The translations under genes and the position numbers were made by a program. Shown in pieces: positions 15,019 to 23,496 of a DNA stretch of 64,000 nucleotides (its first letter is position 1; every line of letters begins with the position of its first letter). The stretch is from an uncultured Bacteroidales bacterium (lineage in GTDB: Bacteria; Bacteroidota; Bacteroidia; Bacteroidales; F082): contig ONKA01000001.1 of assembly GCA_900318265.1 (NCBI GenBank), positions 113,152-177,151 on the forward strand. The letters are read 5' to 3'. The notes beneath the pieces were generated by a model. The model ran no database searches and had not been told where the DNA came from. It saw only the letters and a list, made by a program, of their open reading frames with translations.

Positions 15019-18000
15019 TTAACGGATGTTTTCGGTTTTAGTTAAGGCTTCTTCGGCTTTACGTCTCTTGCGGCGCACGGCACGGGTTTCAAGTGAGCAG
15101 TAAAGTGCCGGAATCAGCAACAGCGTAATCAAGGTCGAAACTGTCAAGCCCCAAGCAACTGTGGTGCCCAACGAGTTCCACATCTCAGCACCTTCGCCAC
15201 GACCAATGGCCATAGGAATCATACCCAAAACTGTTGTCAAGGTGGTCATCAAGATAGGACGCAGACGTGAGCGGGCGGCTTGCACGGTGGCTTCCTTCAC
15301 TTCTACGCCACGCTCTTCGAGCAGTGTGGTGTAGTCGATGAGCACGATACCGTTCTTCACGACGATACCCATCAGAATCAAGATACCCACGAAGGCCATG
15401 GCGCCCAAGGCAGTGCCTGTGGCCCACAAGCCAAGCAAGACGCCAGTGAAGGTGAAGGGCACAGAGAACATGATGACGAAAGGCTTCATGAGGTTCTCGA
15501 ACTGTGAGGCCATCACGATGTAAACCAAGATGATGATGAGGATGAGCAGGGTGAGCAGGTCGCCAAACATCTCCTGCTGGGTCTCGTAGTCACCAGCGAT
15601 TTTGGGATAAATCTCAGGCGGGATGGAGGTGTCTTCGATGACTTCTTGGCACATTTTGACCACATCACTCAGCACCTGTCCCTTGCCGACGACGGCGGTG
15701 ACGCTGACCATACGTTCACGGTCCTTGCGCTGGATCTGGGGCGGTGTCAACGATTCGACTACTTCGCCGAGGTCGCCCACGCGGACGGGTTGTCCGTAGT
15801 TGTTGTAGATCTTGATGTCCTCAATGTCTTCCACGCTCTTACGGAACTCGGGGGCGTAGCGTACGCGGATATCATATTCCTCGCCGTCTTCACGGTAATA
15901 GGAGCCCACCGAGCCGTTGATGCGGTTCTTGACGTAGGTGGCAGCCGTGGTGCTATTCAAGCCATTGAGAGCCAGCTTTTCGCGGTCGAAGTCGACTTGG
16001 TATTCAGGAGTGTATTCGTCACGACCCACGATGACCTGCAGGATGCCACGGTCACGGAGTTTCTGTGCGATTTCGTTGGCCACTCGGTCGGTGGCGTTGA
16101 AGTCATAGCCGTAGATCTCGACTTGAACGGTGCTCATGCCGCCCATGCCGCCACCACCTTCGTTGACGTTGGCTTTCTTGATTTCGGGCATGGCGTTGAG
16201 TTTGGCGCGTATCTCGTCGGCCACCTCGCTGGTTTTGCGCAGACCCGCCTTGCGGCGTTCGGTCTTGGTGCCTAAACGCAGGTTGAACGACATGATGTGC
16301 GTGCCGTTGTTACGCATGGAGGCAAAGGCATTGTCGGAGTCGGCCTGACCGAAGCTGTAGTTACATATCTTCACTTCGGGAATGGCCATGAAGTCTTCGG
16401 CAAGGCTCTTGGCAAAAGCGCCAGTGACGTCTTGTCCCGTACCCGTAGGCAGCTCGATGTTGATGCTCAGACGGCCTTCGTCCATCTTAGGCATCATTTC
16501 GGTCTTCAAGGTCGGGGCGAGGAAGACGACAGACAGGATAAACAATCCCAACATGCCAAAGATGACGACTTTACGGTGGTTGACGCTCCAATTGATGAGG
16601 CGGGCATATCCGTTGCTGATGGCATCCAAAGCCTTGTTGATGGGGCGGAAGATGGCCTTGTGGAAGTTGCTCTGGTGGGGATTCATCACCAACATGCGGG
16701 AACACATCATCGGCACCAATGTCAAAGCGCCGATGGTGGATACGATCATGATGATGGAAACGATCCAACCCAACTGCTTGAACATCACGCCCGTGGTGCC
16801 TTTGATCATCGTCAAGGGCAGGAACACGGCCAACATAGTCAAGGTGGAGGCGATGACGGACAACTGCACCTCTTGGGTGGCATGCACGGCCGCCTCTTTG
16901 GGCTTAGAGCCACGCTCGATGTGGGTGGTGACGTTTTCAAGCACCACGATGGCATCGTCCACGACCATACCGATGGCGATGGTCAGTGATGACATGGAGA
17001 TGATATTCAGGGTGTTGCCAGTGGCAAACAGATAGATCAATGATGCCAGCAGTGAGATCGGGATGGCCAAAACGATGATGAAGGTGGCACGCCAACGGCC
17101 GAGGAAAATGAACACCACAAGCATGACCAGAATGAAGGTGATGAAGATGGTGTCGCGCAAGCTGTTGATGGTGTTCTGGATTGAGGTGGAGCCATCGACG
17201 ATGATGTTCAGCTTGACATCGGAAGGCAAGGTGGGCTCAATCTCTTTCAGCTGTTTCTTGATGCCTTTGATGACGTTGACGGCGTTGGCATCAGTCTGTT
17301 TCTGGATGACGATGGTGGCGCCTTGGCGGCCGTTGCTGTACGACTCCTGGATGCGTTCCTCCGAGCCGTCTCTGACGGTGGCCACGTCGCGCAGATAGAT
17401 GGGTGCCGTGCCACGTGAGCCAACGATGACGTTCTCCATTTCCTTGGCTGAGGTGAACTCCTTCTGGATACGCAAGCTGTAGCTGTTGGAACCGATGTCG
17501 ATGTAACCGGCAGGCACGTTGCGGTTTTCCGTGGCCAAGGTGTTGGAGATACTTTCCAAGGTGAGGTTGTAAGCCTCCAGCTTGTTCGGGTCGACATAGA
17601 CTTGGATCTCACGTTTCGGAGCACCGTTGGCCGACACCGTACCCACACCGCTTACACGCGCCAAAGGCGTCGTGACGCGGTCTTCGATGATCTTGTCCAA
17701 GGCAGGCAGGCTCTCTTCAGCCGTCACGCTGAGCAGCATGATAGGCATGTCCTCGGCGTTGAACTTGAACAGTACGGGGTTGGTGGCTCCGTCAGGCAGG
17801 TAGTTGCGCACCATGTCGATCTTGTCACGAACGTTGTTGGTGGCGGTCTCGATGTCGATGCCGCTCTCAAACTCTAGCGACAGCACCGAGGTGTTTTCAC
17901 GCGAGGTGGAGGAGAGGTGCTTCAGGTCGGGGACGGCGTTCAGCGTGTTCTCCAAGGTCTTAGAAATGTTGGTCTCAATATCGGCGGCACTGGCTCCAGG

Positions 18001-18153
18001 ATAGGAAGTCATCACCATGATGAAGTTGGTCTCCATGTTGGGTAGTTGGTTGATGGAGAGGTTCATCAGGGAGAAGATGCCGAAGATGGCGATGGCGACA
18101 AACACCAAGGCCGTCGTCACCGGATTATTTACTGCTGTTCTTTGTAGACTCAT
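15019..18153 (-). CDS. RND multidrug efflux transporter, AcrB-like inner-membrane pump
   Basis: This 1044-residue HAE-1-type RND permease has the usual length and layout: TM1 near residues 10-30, a large periplasmic porter domain, and TM2-6 from about 335. The TM4 proton-relay motif is GMVVDDAIVVLEN. A second periplasmic domain and TM8-12 near the C-terminus follow (GIVVKNGIVLIDY in TM10). It exports hydrophobic drugs, bile acids or similar compounds from the periplasm using proton flow. It is the third gene of the operon, after the TolC and membrane-fusion genes. A 94-base inverted-repeat element separates it from the fusion-protein gene. Confidence 0.95.
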   Translation of the reverse strand: MSLQRTAVNNPVTTALVFVAIAIFGIFSLMNLSINQLPNMETNFIMVMTSYPGASAADIETNISKTLENTLNAVPDLKHLSSTSRENTSVLSLEFESGIDIETATNNVRDKIDMVRNYLPDGATNPVLFKFNAEDMPIMLLSVTAEESLPALDKIIEDRVTTPLARVSGVGTVSANGAPKREIQVYVDPNKLEAYNLTLESISNTLATENRNVPAGYIDIGSNSYSLRIQKEFTSAKEMENVIVGSRGTAPIYLRDVATVRDGSEERIQESYSNGRQGATIVIQKQTDANAVNVIKGIKKQLKEIEPTLPSDVKLNIIVDGSTSIQNTINSLRDTIFITFILVMLVVFIFLGRWRATFIIVLAIPISLLASLIYLFATGNTLNIISMSSLTIAIGMVVDDAIVVLENVTTHIERGSKPKEAAVHATQEVQLSVIASTLTMLAVFLPLTMIKGTTGVMFKQLGWIVSIIMIVSTIGALTLVPMMCSRMLVMNPHQSNFHKAIFRPINKALDAISNGYARLINWSVNHRKVVIFGMLGLFILSVVFLAPTLKTEMMPKMDEGRLSINIELPTGTGQDVTGAFAKSLAEDFMAIPEVKICNYSFGQADSDNAFASMRNNGTHIMSFNLRLGTKTERRKAGLRKTSEVADEIRAKLNAMPEIKKANVNEGGGGMGGMSTVQVEIYGYDFNATDRVANEIAQKLRDRGILQVIVGRDEYTPEYQVDFDREKLALNGLNSTTAATYVKNRINGSVGSYYREDGEEYDIRVRYAPEFRKSVEDIEDIKIYNNYGQPVRVGDLGEVVESLTPPQIQRKDRERMVSVTAVVGKGQVLSDVVKMCQEVIEDTSIPPEIYPKIAGDYETQQEMFGDLLTLLILIIILVYIVMASQFENLMKPFVIMFSVPFTFTGVLLGLWATGTALGAMAFVGILILMGIVVKNGIVLIDYTTLLEERGVEVKEATVQAARSRLRPILMTTLTTVLGMIPMAIGRGEGAEMWNSLGTTVAWGLTVSTLITLLLIPALYCSLETRAVRRKRRKAEEALTKTENIR

Positions 18154-18182
18154 ATTCGTTGAATTATGAATTATGAATTATG

Positions 18183-18276
18183 AATGCGGAATGTCGTAAT
18201 ACGATGCAGGGCTTCGCCTCAATTCAGCATTGACTTCGTCGAATACTTCGTATTTCAGCATTCATCATTCCGCATT
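18183..18276. repeat. 94-bp hairpin element inside the efflux operon
   Basis: AATGCGGAATG (18183-18193) is the exact reverse complement of CATTCCGCATT (18266-18276). The interior carries two TTCAGCATT direct repeats and a CGTAATACG motif. Next to it a 9-base unit (GAATTATGA) repeats about three times (18160-18183). The last bases overlap the stop codon of the fusion-protein gene. It could form a stem in the polycistronic mRNA. Confidence 0.75.
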
Positions 18277-19307
18277 TATTTAACAGTAACAGAAACACCG
18301 TCTTTAAGTCTCACTTGTCCTTCAGTGACGATGCGGTCGCCTTCGTTGATGCCGCTGACGATTTCGTAACGGTTACCCATACGGACGCCGAGTTCAACGA
18401 GGGTGTATTTCACCGTGTTGTCGGGCTGGAGCACGTAGACGAAGTGCTCGCCTGAGCCTTGCTGCTTGACGACGGCGACATCGGGGATTACGATGTGGTG
18501 GTTGGTGCCGAAGTTGGCCGTCACGCGGGCGAACATGCCGGGACGCAGACGCTCATCGGCATTCTGGCAGACGACTTCAACGGGGAAGGTGTGGGTGGTG
18601 GCGCTGACGGTAGGATAGAGCAGGTTCACTTTACCTTTGAAAACCTCATTGGGGTAGGCGTCCACGGTGATGTCGAATTCCATGCCCGGGTTGACTTGGG
18701 TGAACAGGCTCTCCGACACGTTGACCAGCATCTTGACGGGCTGGATCTGCTCGACGACGAAGATGGGCTGGGTCATGCTGTACATGTCGCCTCTGTCGTA
18801 GTTACGGGCAGTCACCACACCGTTGATGGGGCTGCGGAGATAGGTGTTTTCGGCAAGGTTGTAATAAGTCTTTTTTGTGATATTCAAAGCCAGTTTGGCC
18901 ATGTCGTAGTCGGCTTGTGCGACGGCACCGATGTTATAGAGCTCGGTGAGGCGCGCCAACTCGGTCGAGTCGTTGACGTATTGCATACGGGTCTTGGCGA
19001 GGTTCACGTCGTCCATGGTGGCCAGGAGTTGTCCTTTGCGCACTTTTTGTCCCACTTCGGTCCTGATGCTCACGATGCGGCCTGCCGTCTGCGAAACGAT
19101 GTTGTTCGTCGCGAAAGGCTCGATGTTGGCGGTGAAGGTGTTCGTGATGTCGACGTCTTCGGCCTGCGCCGTGATGACGCTCACTACGGGTGCGGCTTTT
19201 GGTGCCCCTTGTCCTGTCGTCGTGTTAGTCTTGGTTTCTTTTTCTCCGCATGCGGTCATCATGACGGCAGCGGCAAGAGCGATGATACTGAGTTTGAGGT
19301 ATTTCAT
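18276..19307 (-). CDS. Efflux RND periplasmic adaptor (membrane fusion protein), lipoprotein
   Basis: This 343-residue protein starts with a lipoprotein signal (AAAVMMTACGEK, Cys at residue 20). It follows the HlyD/AcrA plan: a barrel-sandwich lipoyl half motif (GRIVSIRTEVGQKVRKGQLLA), a short alpha-hairpin, the second lipoyl half (YLRSPINGVVTARNYDRGD), a beta-barrel and a membrane-proximal domain (VTEGQVRLKDGVSV). It links the RND pump to TolC across the periplasm. The TolC gene stops 12 bases upstream and the pump gene follows after 122 bases. Confidence 0.94.
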   Translation of the reverse strand: MKYLKLSIIALAAAVMMTACGEKETKTNTTTGQGAPKAAPVVSVITAQAEDVDITNTFTANIEPFATNNIVSQTAGRIVSIRTEVGQKVRKGQLLATMDDVNLAKTRMQYVNDSTELARLTELYNIGAVAQADYDMAKLALNITKKTYYNLAENTYLRSPINGVVTARNYDRGDMYSMTQPIFVVEQIQPVKMLVNVSESLFTQVNPGMEFDITVDAYPNEVFKGKVNLLYPTVSATTHTFPVEVVCQNADERLRPGMFARVTANFGTNHHIVIPDVAVVKQQGSGEHFVYVLQPDNTVKYTLVELGVRMGNRYEIVSGINEGDRIVTEGQVRLKDGVSVTVK

Positions 19308-19319
19308 TGATGTATAGTT

Positions 19320-20627
19320 TTATTCTTCTTTTCCAATTAATTCATCCAACGAGGCTTTTGTGACCATGTAGTTGTATACGGCCTGAGCCTGGGTGAGTTG
19401 TGCTTGTTGCAGAGCCAATTGAGCGTCATTGAGCTCCACCAAGGTGGCTTTACCCACTTCGTACATCTTGGCTGAGATGTCGTAGCTCTTTTGGGCGATT
19501 TCAACGGTGGCGTTGGCGGCTTCGTAGTTTTTCACGCAGAGTGCCATCTGGTCATTGTAGTTGCGCATGGCGATACGAAGGTTGCGCTCGGCATCTTCGC
19601 GTTGCAGGGCGAGCATGTTACGTGTCACCTGGCTTTGTTTGATGGCGTTGTGTTTTTGGAAACCGTCAAACACCGGGATGCTGAGGCTCAAGGCAGCAGT
19701 GGAGGAGGGGAACCAACTCAATTTGTCGTCGCCCATGGCGCTATAGTTGTAGTTGATGTTGGCGGCAAGGGTGGGAAGGTATTGTTTCTTCTGCATCTTA
19801 ATGGTCGACTCAAGCATGCGGTCTTGAATGTCGAGTTGAAGCAGAGAGCTGTTGTTGCTGAGGTCGTTTTCCAAGGTGTAGGGTGACAGCATCTGCGAGG
19901 TGTAGTCGTTCAAGTTGCCCGCCACTTCGATGTCGGTGCCGAGGTCGATGCCCATGACGGCTTTCAGCTGCCATGTGGCGAGGAGTACTGCGTTTTCGGC
20001 GCTCGACACGTTAGGTTCGGCGTTGAGCATCGTCACTTCGGCACGAAGGCGTTCCACCTCCGAGGCCTTGCCCACATTGAAGCGCTGCATGGTCTTTTCG
20101 TAGTTCTTCTGTGCGTTTTCGTAGACCTGGCTCATGACGTTGTGCGACTCTTGTGCCAGCAGCACGGCATAGAAGGCCTGTTTCACCTGCTTGACCAGAG
20201 CGATCTTCGACGAGCGGGCTTGTTCCACCGCCATCTCCACATCCATGCCCGACAATTTGAGGCTTTCCCACAACGAGGCATTCACCAAAGGCATGCTGGC
20301 GGAAGCCGAGGCGTTGATGTTGTTGTCGCGTCCCACCTTGATTTCCATGGCCTGACCGCCCATGTCCATCACCATGACCTGCTTTTTCAGTGTACGCTGA
20401 TAGGAGCTGCTCACGCTGACATTCGGGTAAAGCGAGGCGTAGCTGCCTTTTTTCGCGTATCCCGACTTTTCTACGGTCATGTCGGCAATCTTTACGGTGT
20501 TGCTTTCCGACAGGGCAATTTCCAAAGCTTGGTCGAGGGTGAGCTTCAAAGGTTCTTGTGCATGTGAAAAAATAGGTATGGTGCTAAGTGCGATAATTGC
20601 TAATGTATTAAAAATCAGTCTTTTCAT
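19320..20627 (-). CDS. TolC-family outer-membrane efflux channel
   Basis: This 435-residue protein has a cleavable signal (MKRLIFNTLAIIALSTIPIFSHA). The mature protein begins with the family motif LTLDQALEIALSESNTVK and contains two OEP repeats of long helices with PNVSVSSSY and PTLAANINYNY strands. It forms the outer-membrane duct of the tripartite pump. It is the promoter-proximal gene of the efflux operon, with a -7 box at 20671-20678. In Bacteroidota the TolC gene is more often last in such operons, so the order here (TolC, adaptor, pump, PII-like) is slightly unusual. Confidence 0.94.
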   Translation of the reverse strand: MKRLIFNTLAIIALSTIPIFSHAQEPLKLTLDQALEIALSESNTVKIADMTVEKSGYAKKGSYASLYPNVSVSSSYQRTLKKQVMVMDMGGQAMEIKVGRDNNINASASASMPLVNASLWESLKLSGMDVEMAVEQARSSKIALVKQVKQAFYAVLLAQESHNVMSQVYENAQKNYEKTMQRFNVGKASEVERLRAEVTMLNAEPNVSSAENAVLLATWQLKAVMGIDLGTDIEVAGNLNDYTSQMLSPYTLENDLSNNSSLLQLDIQDRMLESTIKMQKKQYLPTLAANINYNYSAMGDDKLSWFPSSTAALSLSIPVFDGFQKHNAIKQSQVTRNMLALQREDAERNLRIAMRNYNDQMALCVKNYEAANATVEIAQKSYDISAKMYEVGKATLVELNDAQLALQQAQLTQAQAVYNYMVTKASLDELIGKEE

Positions 20628-20670
20628 TGGAATAATGCTCGATACTTGGAACGTTTAAATTAATAAGGTG

Positions 20671-20678
20671 CAAAAGTA
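20671..20678 (-). promoter_or_regulatory. Promoter -7 box TACTTTTG for the efflux operon
   Basis: On the minus strand TACTTTTG fits TAnnTTTG. No TTTG is present at the proper -33 position (around 20698-20702), which suggests a weak, activator-dependent promoter. The candidate LytTR site at 20707-20736 lies directly upstream. Confidence 0.6.
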
Positions 20679-20706
20679 GGAATAATTGTGCTTTGTTGAC
20701 GTAGTT

Positions 20707-20736
20707 TTCAACGAAATATTATGTCGATTCAACGAA
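20707..20736. promoter_or_regulatory. Direct repeat with LytTR-binding-site geometry
   Basis: TTCAACGAA occurs at 20707-20715 and again at 20728-20736, separated by 12 bases, so the period is exactly 21. LytTR regulators typically bind two 9-base direct repeats with a 12-13-base spacer. On the minus strand the unit is TTCGTTGAA, which matches most of the published LytTR half-site pattern around its central GTT. It lies about 43-72 bases upstream of the expected efflux-operon start and overlaps the -33 area of the lytS promoter. Confidence 0.65.
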
Positions 20737-20753
20737 AATTAATCCAAAAACTT

Positions 20754-20761
20754 TATTTTTG
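20754..20761 (+). promoter_or_regulatory. Promoter -7 box TATTTTTG for the LytS/LytTR operon
   Basis: TATTTTTG at 20754-20761 lies 18 bases before the ATG at 20780. It excludes the in-frame ATG near 20759 as the start. Confidence 0.65.
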
Positions 20762-20779
20762 CATTCAAATTCCGTGGAG

Positions 20780-21853
20780 ATGAAGAAACGCACGTTGCCG
20801 ACCCTGCCAACCGCCAACCTCGACTTGTTGGAACGCCTTTACAAATGGGGCGTGATTTGGATTGTGCTGTTTGTCGTTTTCTTCGCCGTACATTCCAATG
20901 TCAACTACCTTTTCCGTGCAGCCAGCTCGCTCTGTTTTGTGGGTATGGTGGTGCTGTTGGTTACCGTTATCAATAAGGTGTTGATTGAGTATTTGCTGCG
21001 AAAGGGTAGGGTAGTGCTTTTCATCCTTTTGTCCATCTTTGTGATTCCTGTATGGGCGGCGGTCTCAACAATCATCGATGTCTGCCTATTGCATTTCATC
21101 TCAGGGACACCATTCGAAGAGCTTTTTGCTTTCCAGCGATTCTTTGTCGCTTTCTTGGTGCGTTTGATTTGGTTCATCGCAGTCTATGCCATTGTGGTGA
21201 TTTTCTATTACCAGCGCAAGGAGAACGAGGAAAAAATCATTTCTGACCAGCTGAAGAGCGAGAAACTCGACATGGAGCTGCGTTACTTGAAGTCTCAGAT
21301 CAATCCGCATTTCCTTTTCAATGCCTTGAACAACATCTACTCGATGGTTTACACCCACGACGACAATGCCGCCGACGGCGTGTTGAAGCTCTCGGAGATG
21401 CTGCGCTATGTGCTTGTCGACTGTCAGGCCGAAATCATCCCGTTGAGCAAGGAAATCAACTATATTGAGAACTTCATCGACTTCCAGATGATGCGTATGG
21501 GAGGTGAACGCGACGTGGTGCTGGAACAGGATATCGAAAAAGAGGACTTCAAGATTGCCCCTATGTTGCTTCAACCCATCATTGAGAACTGCTTCAAATA
21601 CAGCCGTTTGGAGACCCATCCAGAAGGCTTCGTGCACGTCAGTATTAGGCAGTCGGGCAACAGCTTTAGCTTTGTTGCCGAAAACACGGTTGCCCCCAAT
21701 GTCAAACCGTTTAATGGCAATGTGGGAGTGGCGAAGAAATCGGGCATCGGGCAGAAAAACGTGCAGCAACGCCTGATGTTGCATTATGGCGAAAGCTATG
21801 ATTTTGATATTAAACAAGAAAACGGTACATATACGGTTAAGATTGAACTATGA
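20780..21853 (+). CDS. LytS-type sensor histidine kinase
   Basis: This 357-residue membrane kinase has four hydrophobic segments in the first 145 residues. A His_kinase (LytS/YehU) domain follows with the phospho-acceptor in QINPHFLFNALNNI (H177), the downstream LSEMLRYVL and an HATPase region (APMLLQPIIENCFKY; GIGQKNVQQRL). It has no large extracytoplasmic sensor, so the stimulus is probably membrane-derived. Its stop codon overlaps the start of the LytTR regulator gene (ATGA, 21850-21853). Divergent from the efflux operon. Confidence 0.92.
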   Translation: MKKRTLPTLPTANLDLLERLYKWGVIWIVLFVVFFAVHSNVNYLFRAASSLCFVGMVVLLVTVINKVLIEYLLRKGRVVLFILLSIFVIPVWAAVSTIIDVCLLHFISGTPFEELFAFQRFFVAFLVRLIWFIAVYAIVVIFYYQRKENEEKIISDQLKSEKLDMELRYLKSQINPHFLFNALNNIYSMVYTHDDNAADGVLKLSEMLRYVLVDCQAEIIPLSKEINYIENFIDFQMMRMGGERDVVLEQDIEKEDFKIAPMLLQPIIENCFKYSRLETHPEGFVHVSIRQSGNSFSFVAENTVAPNVKPFNGNVGVAKKSGIGQKNVQQRLMLHYGESYDFDIKQENGTYTVKIEL

Positions 21854-22566
21854 AAGAGAAATACAATGTGGTCATCGTGGATGACGAATATTTGGCCCAG
21901 AAACTGCTGCAGGACTACGTCTCGAAGGTGGATTCCTTACAGATTGTGGCTGTCTGCTCCAATGCTTTCGAGGCCATGAATGCCTTGAAGAACTATCAGG
22001 TTGACATCATGTTTCTTGACATCCAGATGCCCGACCTGACGGGATTGGAGTTGGTGAAGAGTCTGGAGCACAAACCGGCGGTCATCTTCACCACGGCCTA
22101 TTCGGAATATGCCGTTGATGCCTTCAACCTTTCAGTGGTCGACTACTTGTTAAAGCCTTTCGACTTCCCGCGTTTCTTCCAGGCGGTCAGTAAGGCCATT
22201 GGGGGCGAGCAACCTGTGGTGAGTACAGAGGACAAGCCGCGCGACACCGTTAGCCGTTCCAACGACTTTATCACTGTCAAGGCCGACTACAAGCTTTACA
22301 AGATCAACTACGACGACCTGCTTTATATTGAAGGGCAGCACGAATATGTCACATTCCATACCACCCAGCGCCGCATCACGGCTTTGTTTGCCTTGAAGGA
22401 CTTGGAGGAAATCCTACCCAAGGACATGTTCGTACGTGTCCACAAGTCCTATATTGTCTCGTTCAAGCACATTCAAGACCTTGACAAGTCGGACGTTACC
22501 GTGGCGGGCAACAAGGTGCCGGTTGGGGCAAGTTACCGAGATGTTCTTTTGTCGCGTCTGCAATGA
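21850..22566 (+). CDS. LytTR-type response regulator
   Basis: This 238-residue regulator has a receiver domain (residues about 5-120, acidic pair D11/D12, phospho-acceptor D57 in IMFLDIQMPD, K in LLKPFD). The C-terminal LytTR DNA-binding domain (about 138-238) contains YIEGQHEYVTFHT and FVRVHKSYIVSF. It is translationally coupled to its kinase. The 9-base direct repeat at 20707-20736 has the spacing these proteins bind, so the likely targets are its own operon and the divergent efflux operon. Confidence 0.94.
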   Translation: MKEKYNVVIVDDEYLAQKLLQDYVSKVDSLQIVAVCSNAFEAMNALKNYQVDIMFLDIQMPDLTGLELVKSLEHKPAVIFTTAYSEYAVDAFNLSVVDYLLKPFDFPRFFQAVSKAIGGEQPVVSTEDKPRDTVSRSNDFITVKADYKLYKINYDDLLYIEGQHEYVTFHTTQRRITALFALKDLEEILPKDMFVRVHKSYIVSFKHIQDLDKSDVTVAGNKVPVGASYRDVLLSRLQ

Positions 22567-22606
22567 AAAAAAATCCACTTTTTTAGGGTATTGCTATGAA
22601 AAAATG

Positions 22607-22614
22607 TATATTTG
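22607..22614 (+). promoter_or_regulatory. Promoter -7 box TATATTTG
   Basis: TATATTTG precedes the DUF1508 gene at 22646 with a predicted leader of about 25 bases. Confidence 0.55.
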
Positions 22615-22645
22615 CAGCCTAAACCAACCTTAAAAACAGAAAATT

Positions 22646-22984
22646 ATGGGTAAATTTGAAATCAAAACCAGGAAGAATGGTGAATTCCAATTCAACCTGA
22701 AAGCTACTAACGGTCAGGTCATCCTCACAAGCGAAGGTTACAAAACCAAGGCTTCGTGCCTGAATGGTGTTGAATCCGTTAAGAAGAACTGCAAGGACGA
22801 GAAACGCTTTGCAATCAAGGAGGCCTCCAACGGCAAACCTTACTTCAACTTGATGGCTGCCAACGGCCAGATCATTGGCTCCAGCCAGATGTATGCCAAC
22901 ACGGTGAACATGAAGAACGGCATTGCTTCGGTGCAGAAGAATGCTCCCGATGCCCCTATTGTCGACTTGACCGAGGAAAAATAA
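22646..22984 (+). CDS. DUF1508 (YegP-like) double-repeat protein
   Basis: This 112-residue protein contains two tandem DUF1508 units. The first has FEIKTRKNGEFQFNLKATNGQVI and a following YKTKASCLNGVESVKKN; the second has FAIKEASNGKPYFNLMAANGQII and a matching MKNGIASVQKN. The fold is known from YegP-type structures; its cellular role is not known. It has no signal peptide. It has its own promoter and a strong terminator, so it is monocistronic. Confidence 0.88.
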   Translation: MGKFEIKTRKNGEFQFNLKATNGQVILTSEGYKTKASCLNGVESVKKNCKDEKRFAIKEASNGKPYFNLMAANGQIIGSSQMYANTVNMKNGIASVQKNAPDAPIVDLTEEK

Positions 22985-23009
22985 GTGCCTTTGGCAGAAT
23001 TAGCGAATC

Positions 23010-23047
23010 AGCGAGGGACGGCATCGCCGTCCTTCGCTATTTTATTT
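23010..23047 (+). terminator. Rho-independent terminator
   Basis: AGCGAGGGACGG (23010-23021) pairs with CCGTCCTTCGCT (23027-23038) around a CATCG loop and is followed by ATTTTATTT. It ends the DUF1508 transcript. Confidence 0.8.
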
Positions 23048-23109
23048 AGTGTATGTTGTTGAGTACCAATGTGTAAAAAACAAATTTCAAAAAAATCTGC
23101 AAAAAACGC

Positions 23110-23139
23110 TTGCAGGTAACAGAAAAAAGCCTACTTTTG
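23110..23139 (+). promoter_or_regulatory. tRNA operon promoter TTG-N19-TACTTTTG
   Basis: TTG at 23110-23112 and TACTTTTG at 23132-23139 are spaced by 19 bases, upstream of the tRNA-Ser gene. The stretch between 22984 and 23497 holds only the terminator, this promoter, the two tRNAs and their terminator. Confidence 0.7.
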
Positions 23140-23158
23140 CACCGCAATTCACAACCGA

Positions 23159-23247
23159 GGAGAGGTGGGTGAGTGGCTGAAACCAACAGTTTGCTAAACT
23201 GTCGTATCCAGCAATGGGTACCGGGGGTTCGAATCCCCCCTTCTCCG
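23159..23247 (+). tRNA. tRNA-Ser (anticodon GCT)
   Basis: An 89-base cloverleaf: acceptor GGAGAGG with CTTCTCC, discriminator G, D-arm GAGTGGCTGA, anticodon stem-loop CAGT-TTGCTAA-ACTG (anticodon 23193-23195), long class II variable arm, and T-arm GGGGGTTCGAATCCCCC. The 3' CCA is not encoded. It is followed 12 bases later by tRNA-Pro. Confidence 0.95.
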
Positions 23248-23259
23248 CGAAAGTTTTTT

Positions 23260-23334
23260 CGGGGTATGGCGCAGTCCGGCTAGCGCACCTGCTTTGGGAG
23301 CAGGGGGTCGAAGGTTCGAATCCTTTTGCCCCGA
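23260..23334 (+). tRNA. tRNA-Pro (anticodon TGG)
   Basis: A 75-base cloverleaf: acceptor CGGGGTA with TGCCCCG, discriminator A, anticodon stem-loop CCTGC-TTTGGGA-GCAGG (anticodon 23295-23297), and T-arm containing GGTTCGAATCC. CCA is not encoded. It shares the promoter at 23110-23139 with tRNA-Ser. Confidence 0.95.
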
Positions 23335-23346
23335 CGGTTGAAAATC

Positions 23347-23377
23347 AAGGAGTTACAAGGATTTGTGACTCCTTTTT
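23347..23377 (+). terminator. Terminator after the tRNA pair
   Basis: AAGGAGTTAC and GTGACTCCTT form a stem with one internal mismatch, followed by TTTTT. It lies 12 bases after the tRNA-Pro gene. Confidence 0.75.
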
Positions 23378-23392
23378 CGTTTCATGATGGAA

Positions 23393-23415
23393 AATTTGCC
23401 CATAATTTGCCCATA
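23393..23415 (+). repeat. Direct repeat AATTTGCCCATA x2 after the tRNA genes
   Basis: Two AATTTGCCCATA units overlap by one base at 23404 (11-base period). They lie just after the tRNA terminator and before the DUF349 gene promoter. Short direct repeats next to tRNA genes can be old integration sites, but no integrase gene is near. Confidence 0.6.
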
Positions 23416-23432
23416 CGTTTCCAAAATTTTTA

Positions 23433-23440
23433 TAAATTTG
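23433..23440 (+). promoter_or_regulatory. Promoter -7 box TAAATTTG
   Basis: TAAATTTG fits TAnnTTTG and lies 57 bases before the ATG of the DUF349 gene at 23497. Confidence 0.5.
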
Positions 23441-23496
23441 CACGCTTTATTGTATAATAGGGATCAAGGCGTTTCTTGGTCGTAAAACAAATTGAA

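Noticed and set aside
23393-23415. Attachment site of an integrated element at the tRNA genes
   Set aside because: The short direct repeat does not match the tRNA 3' ends and no integrase or second att copy is in the window.
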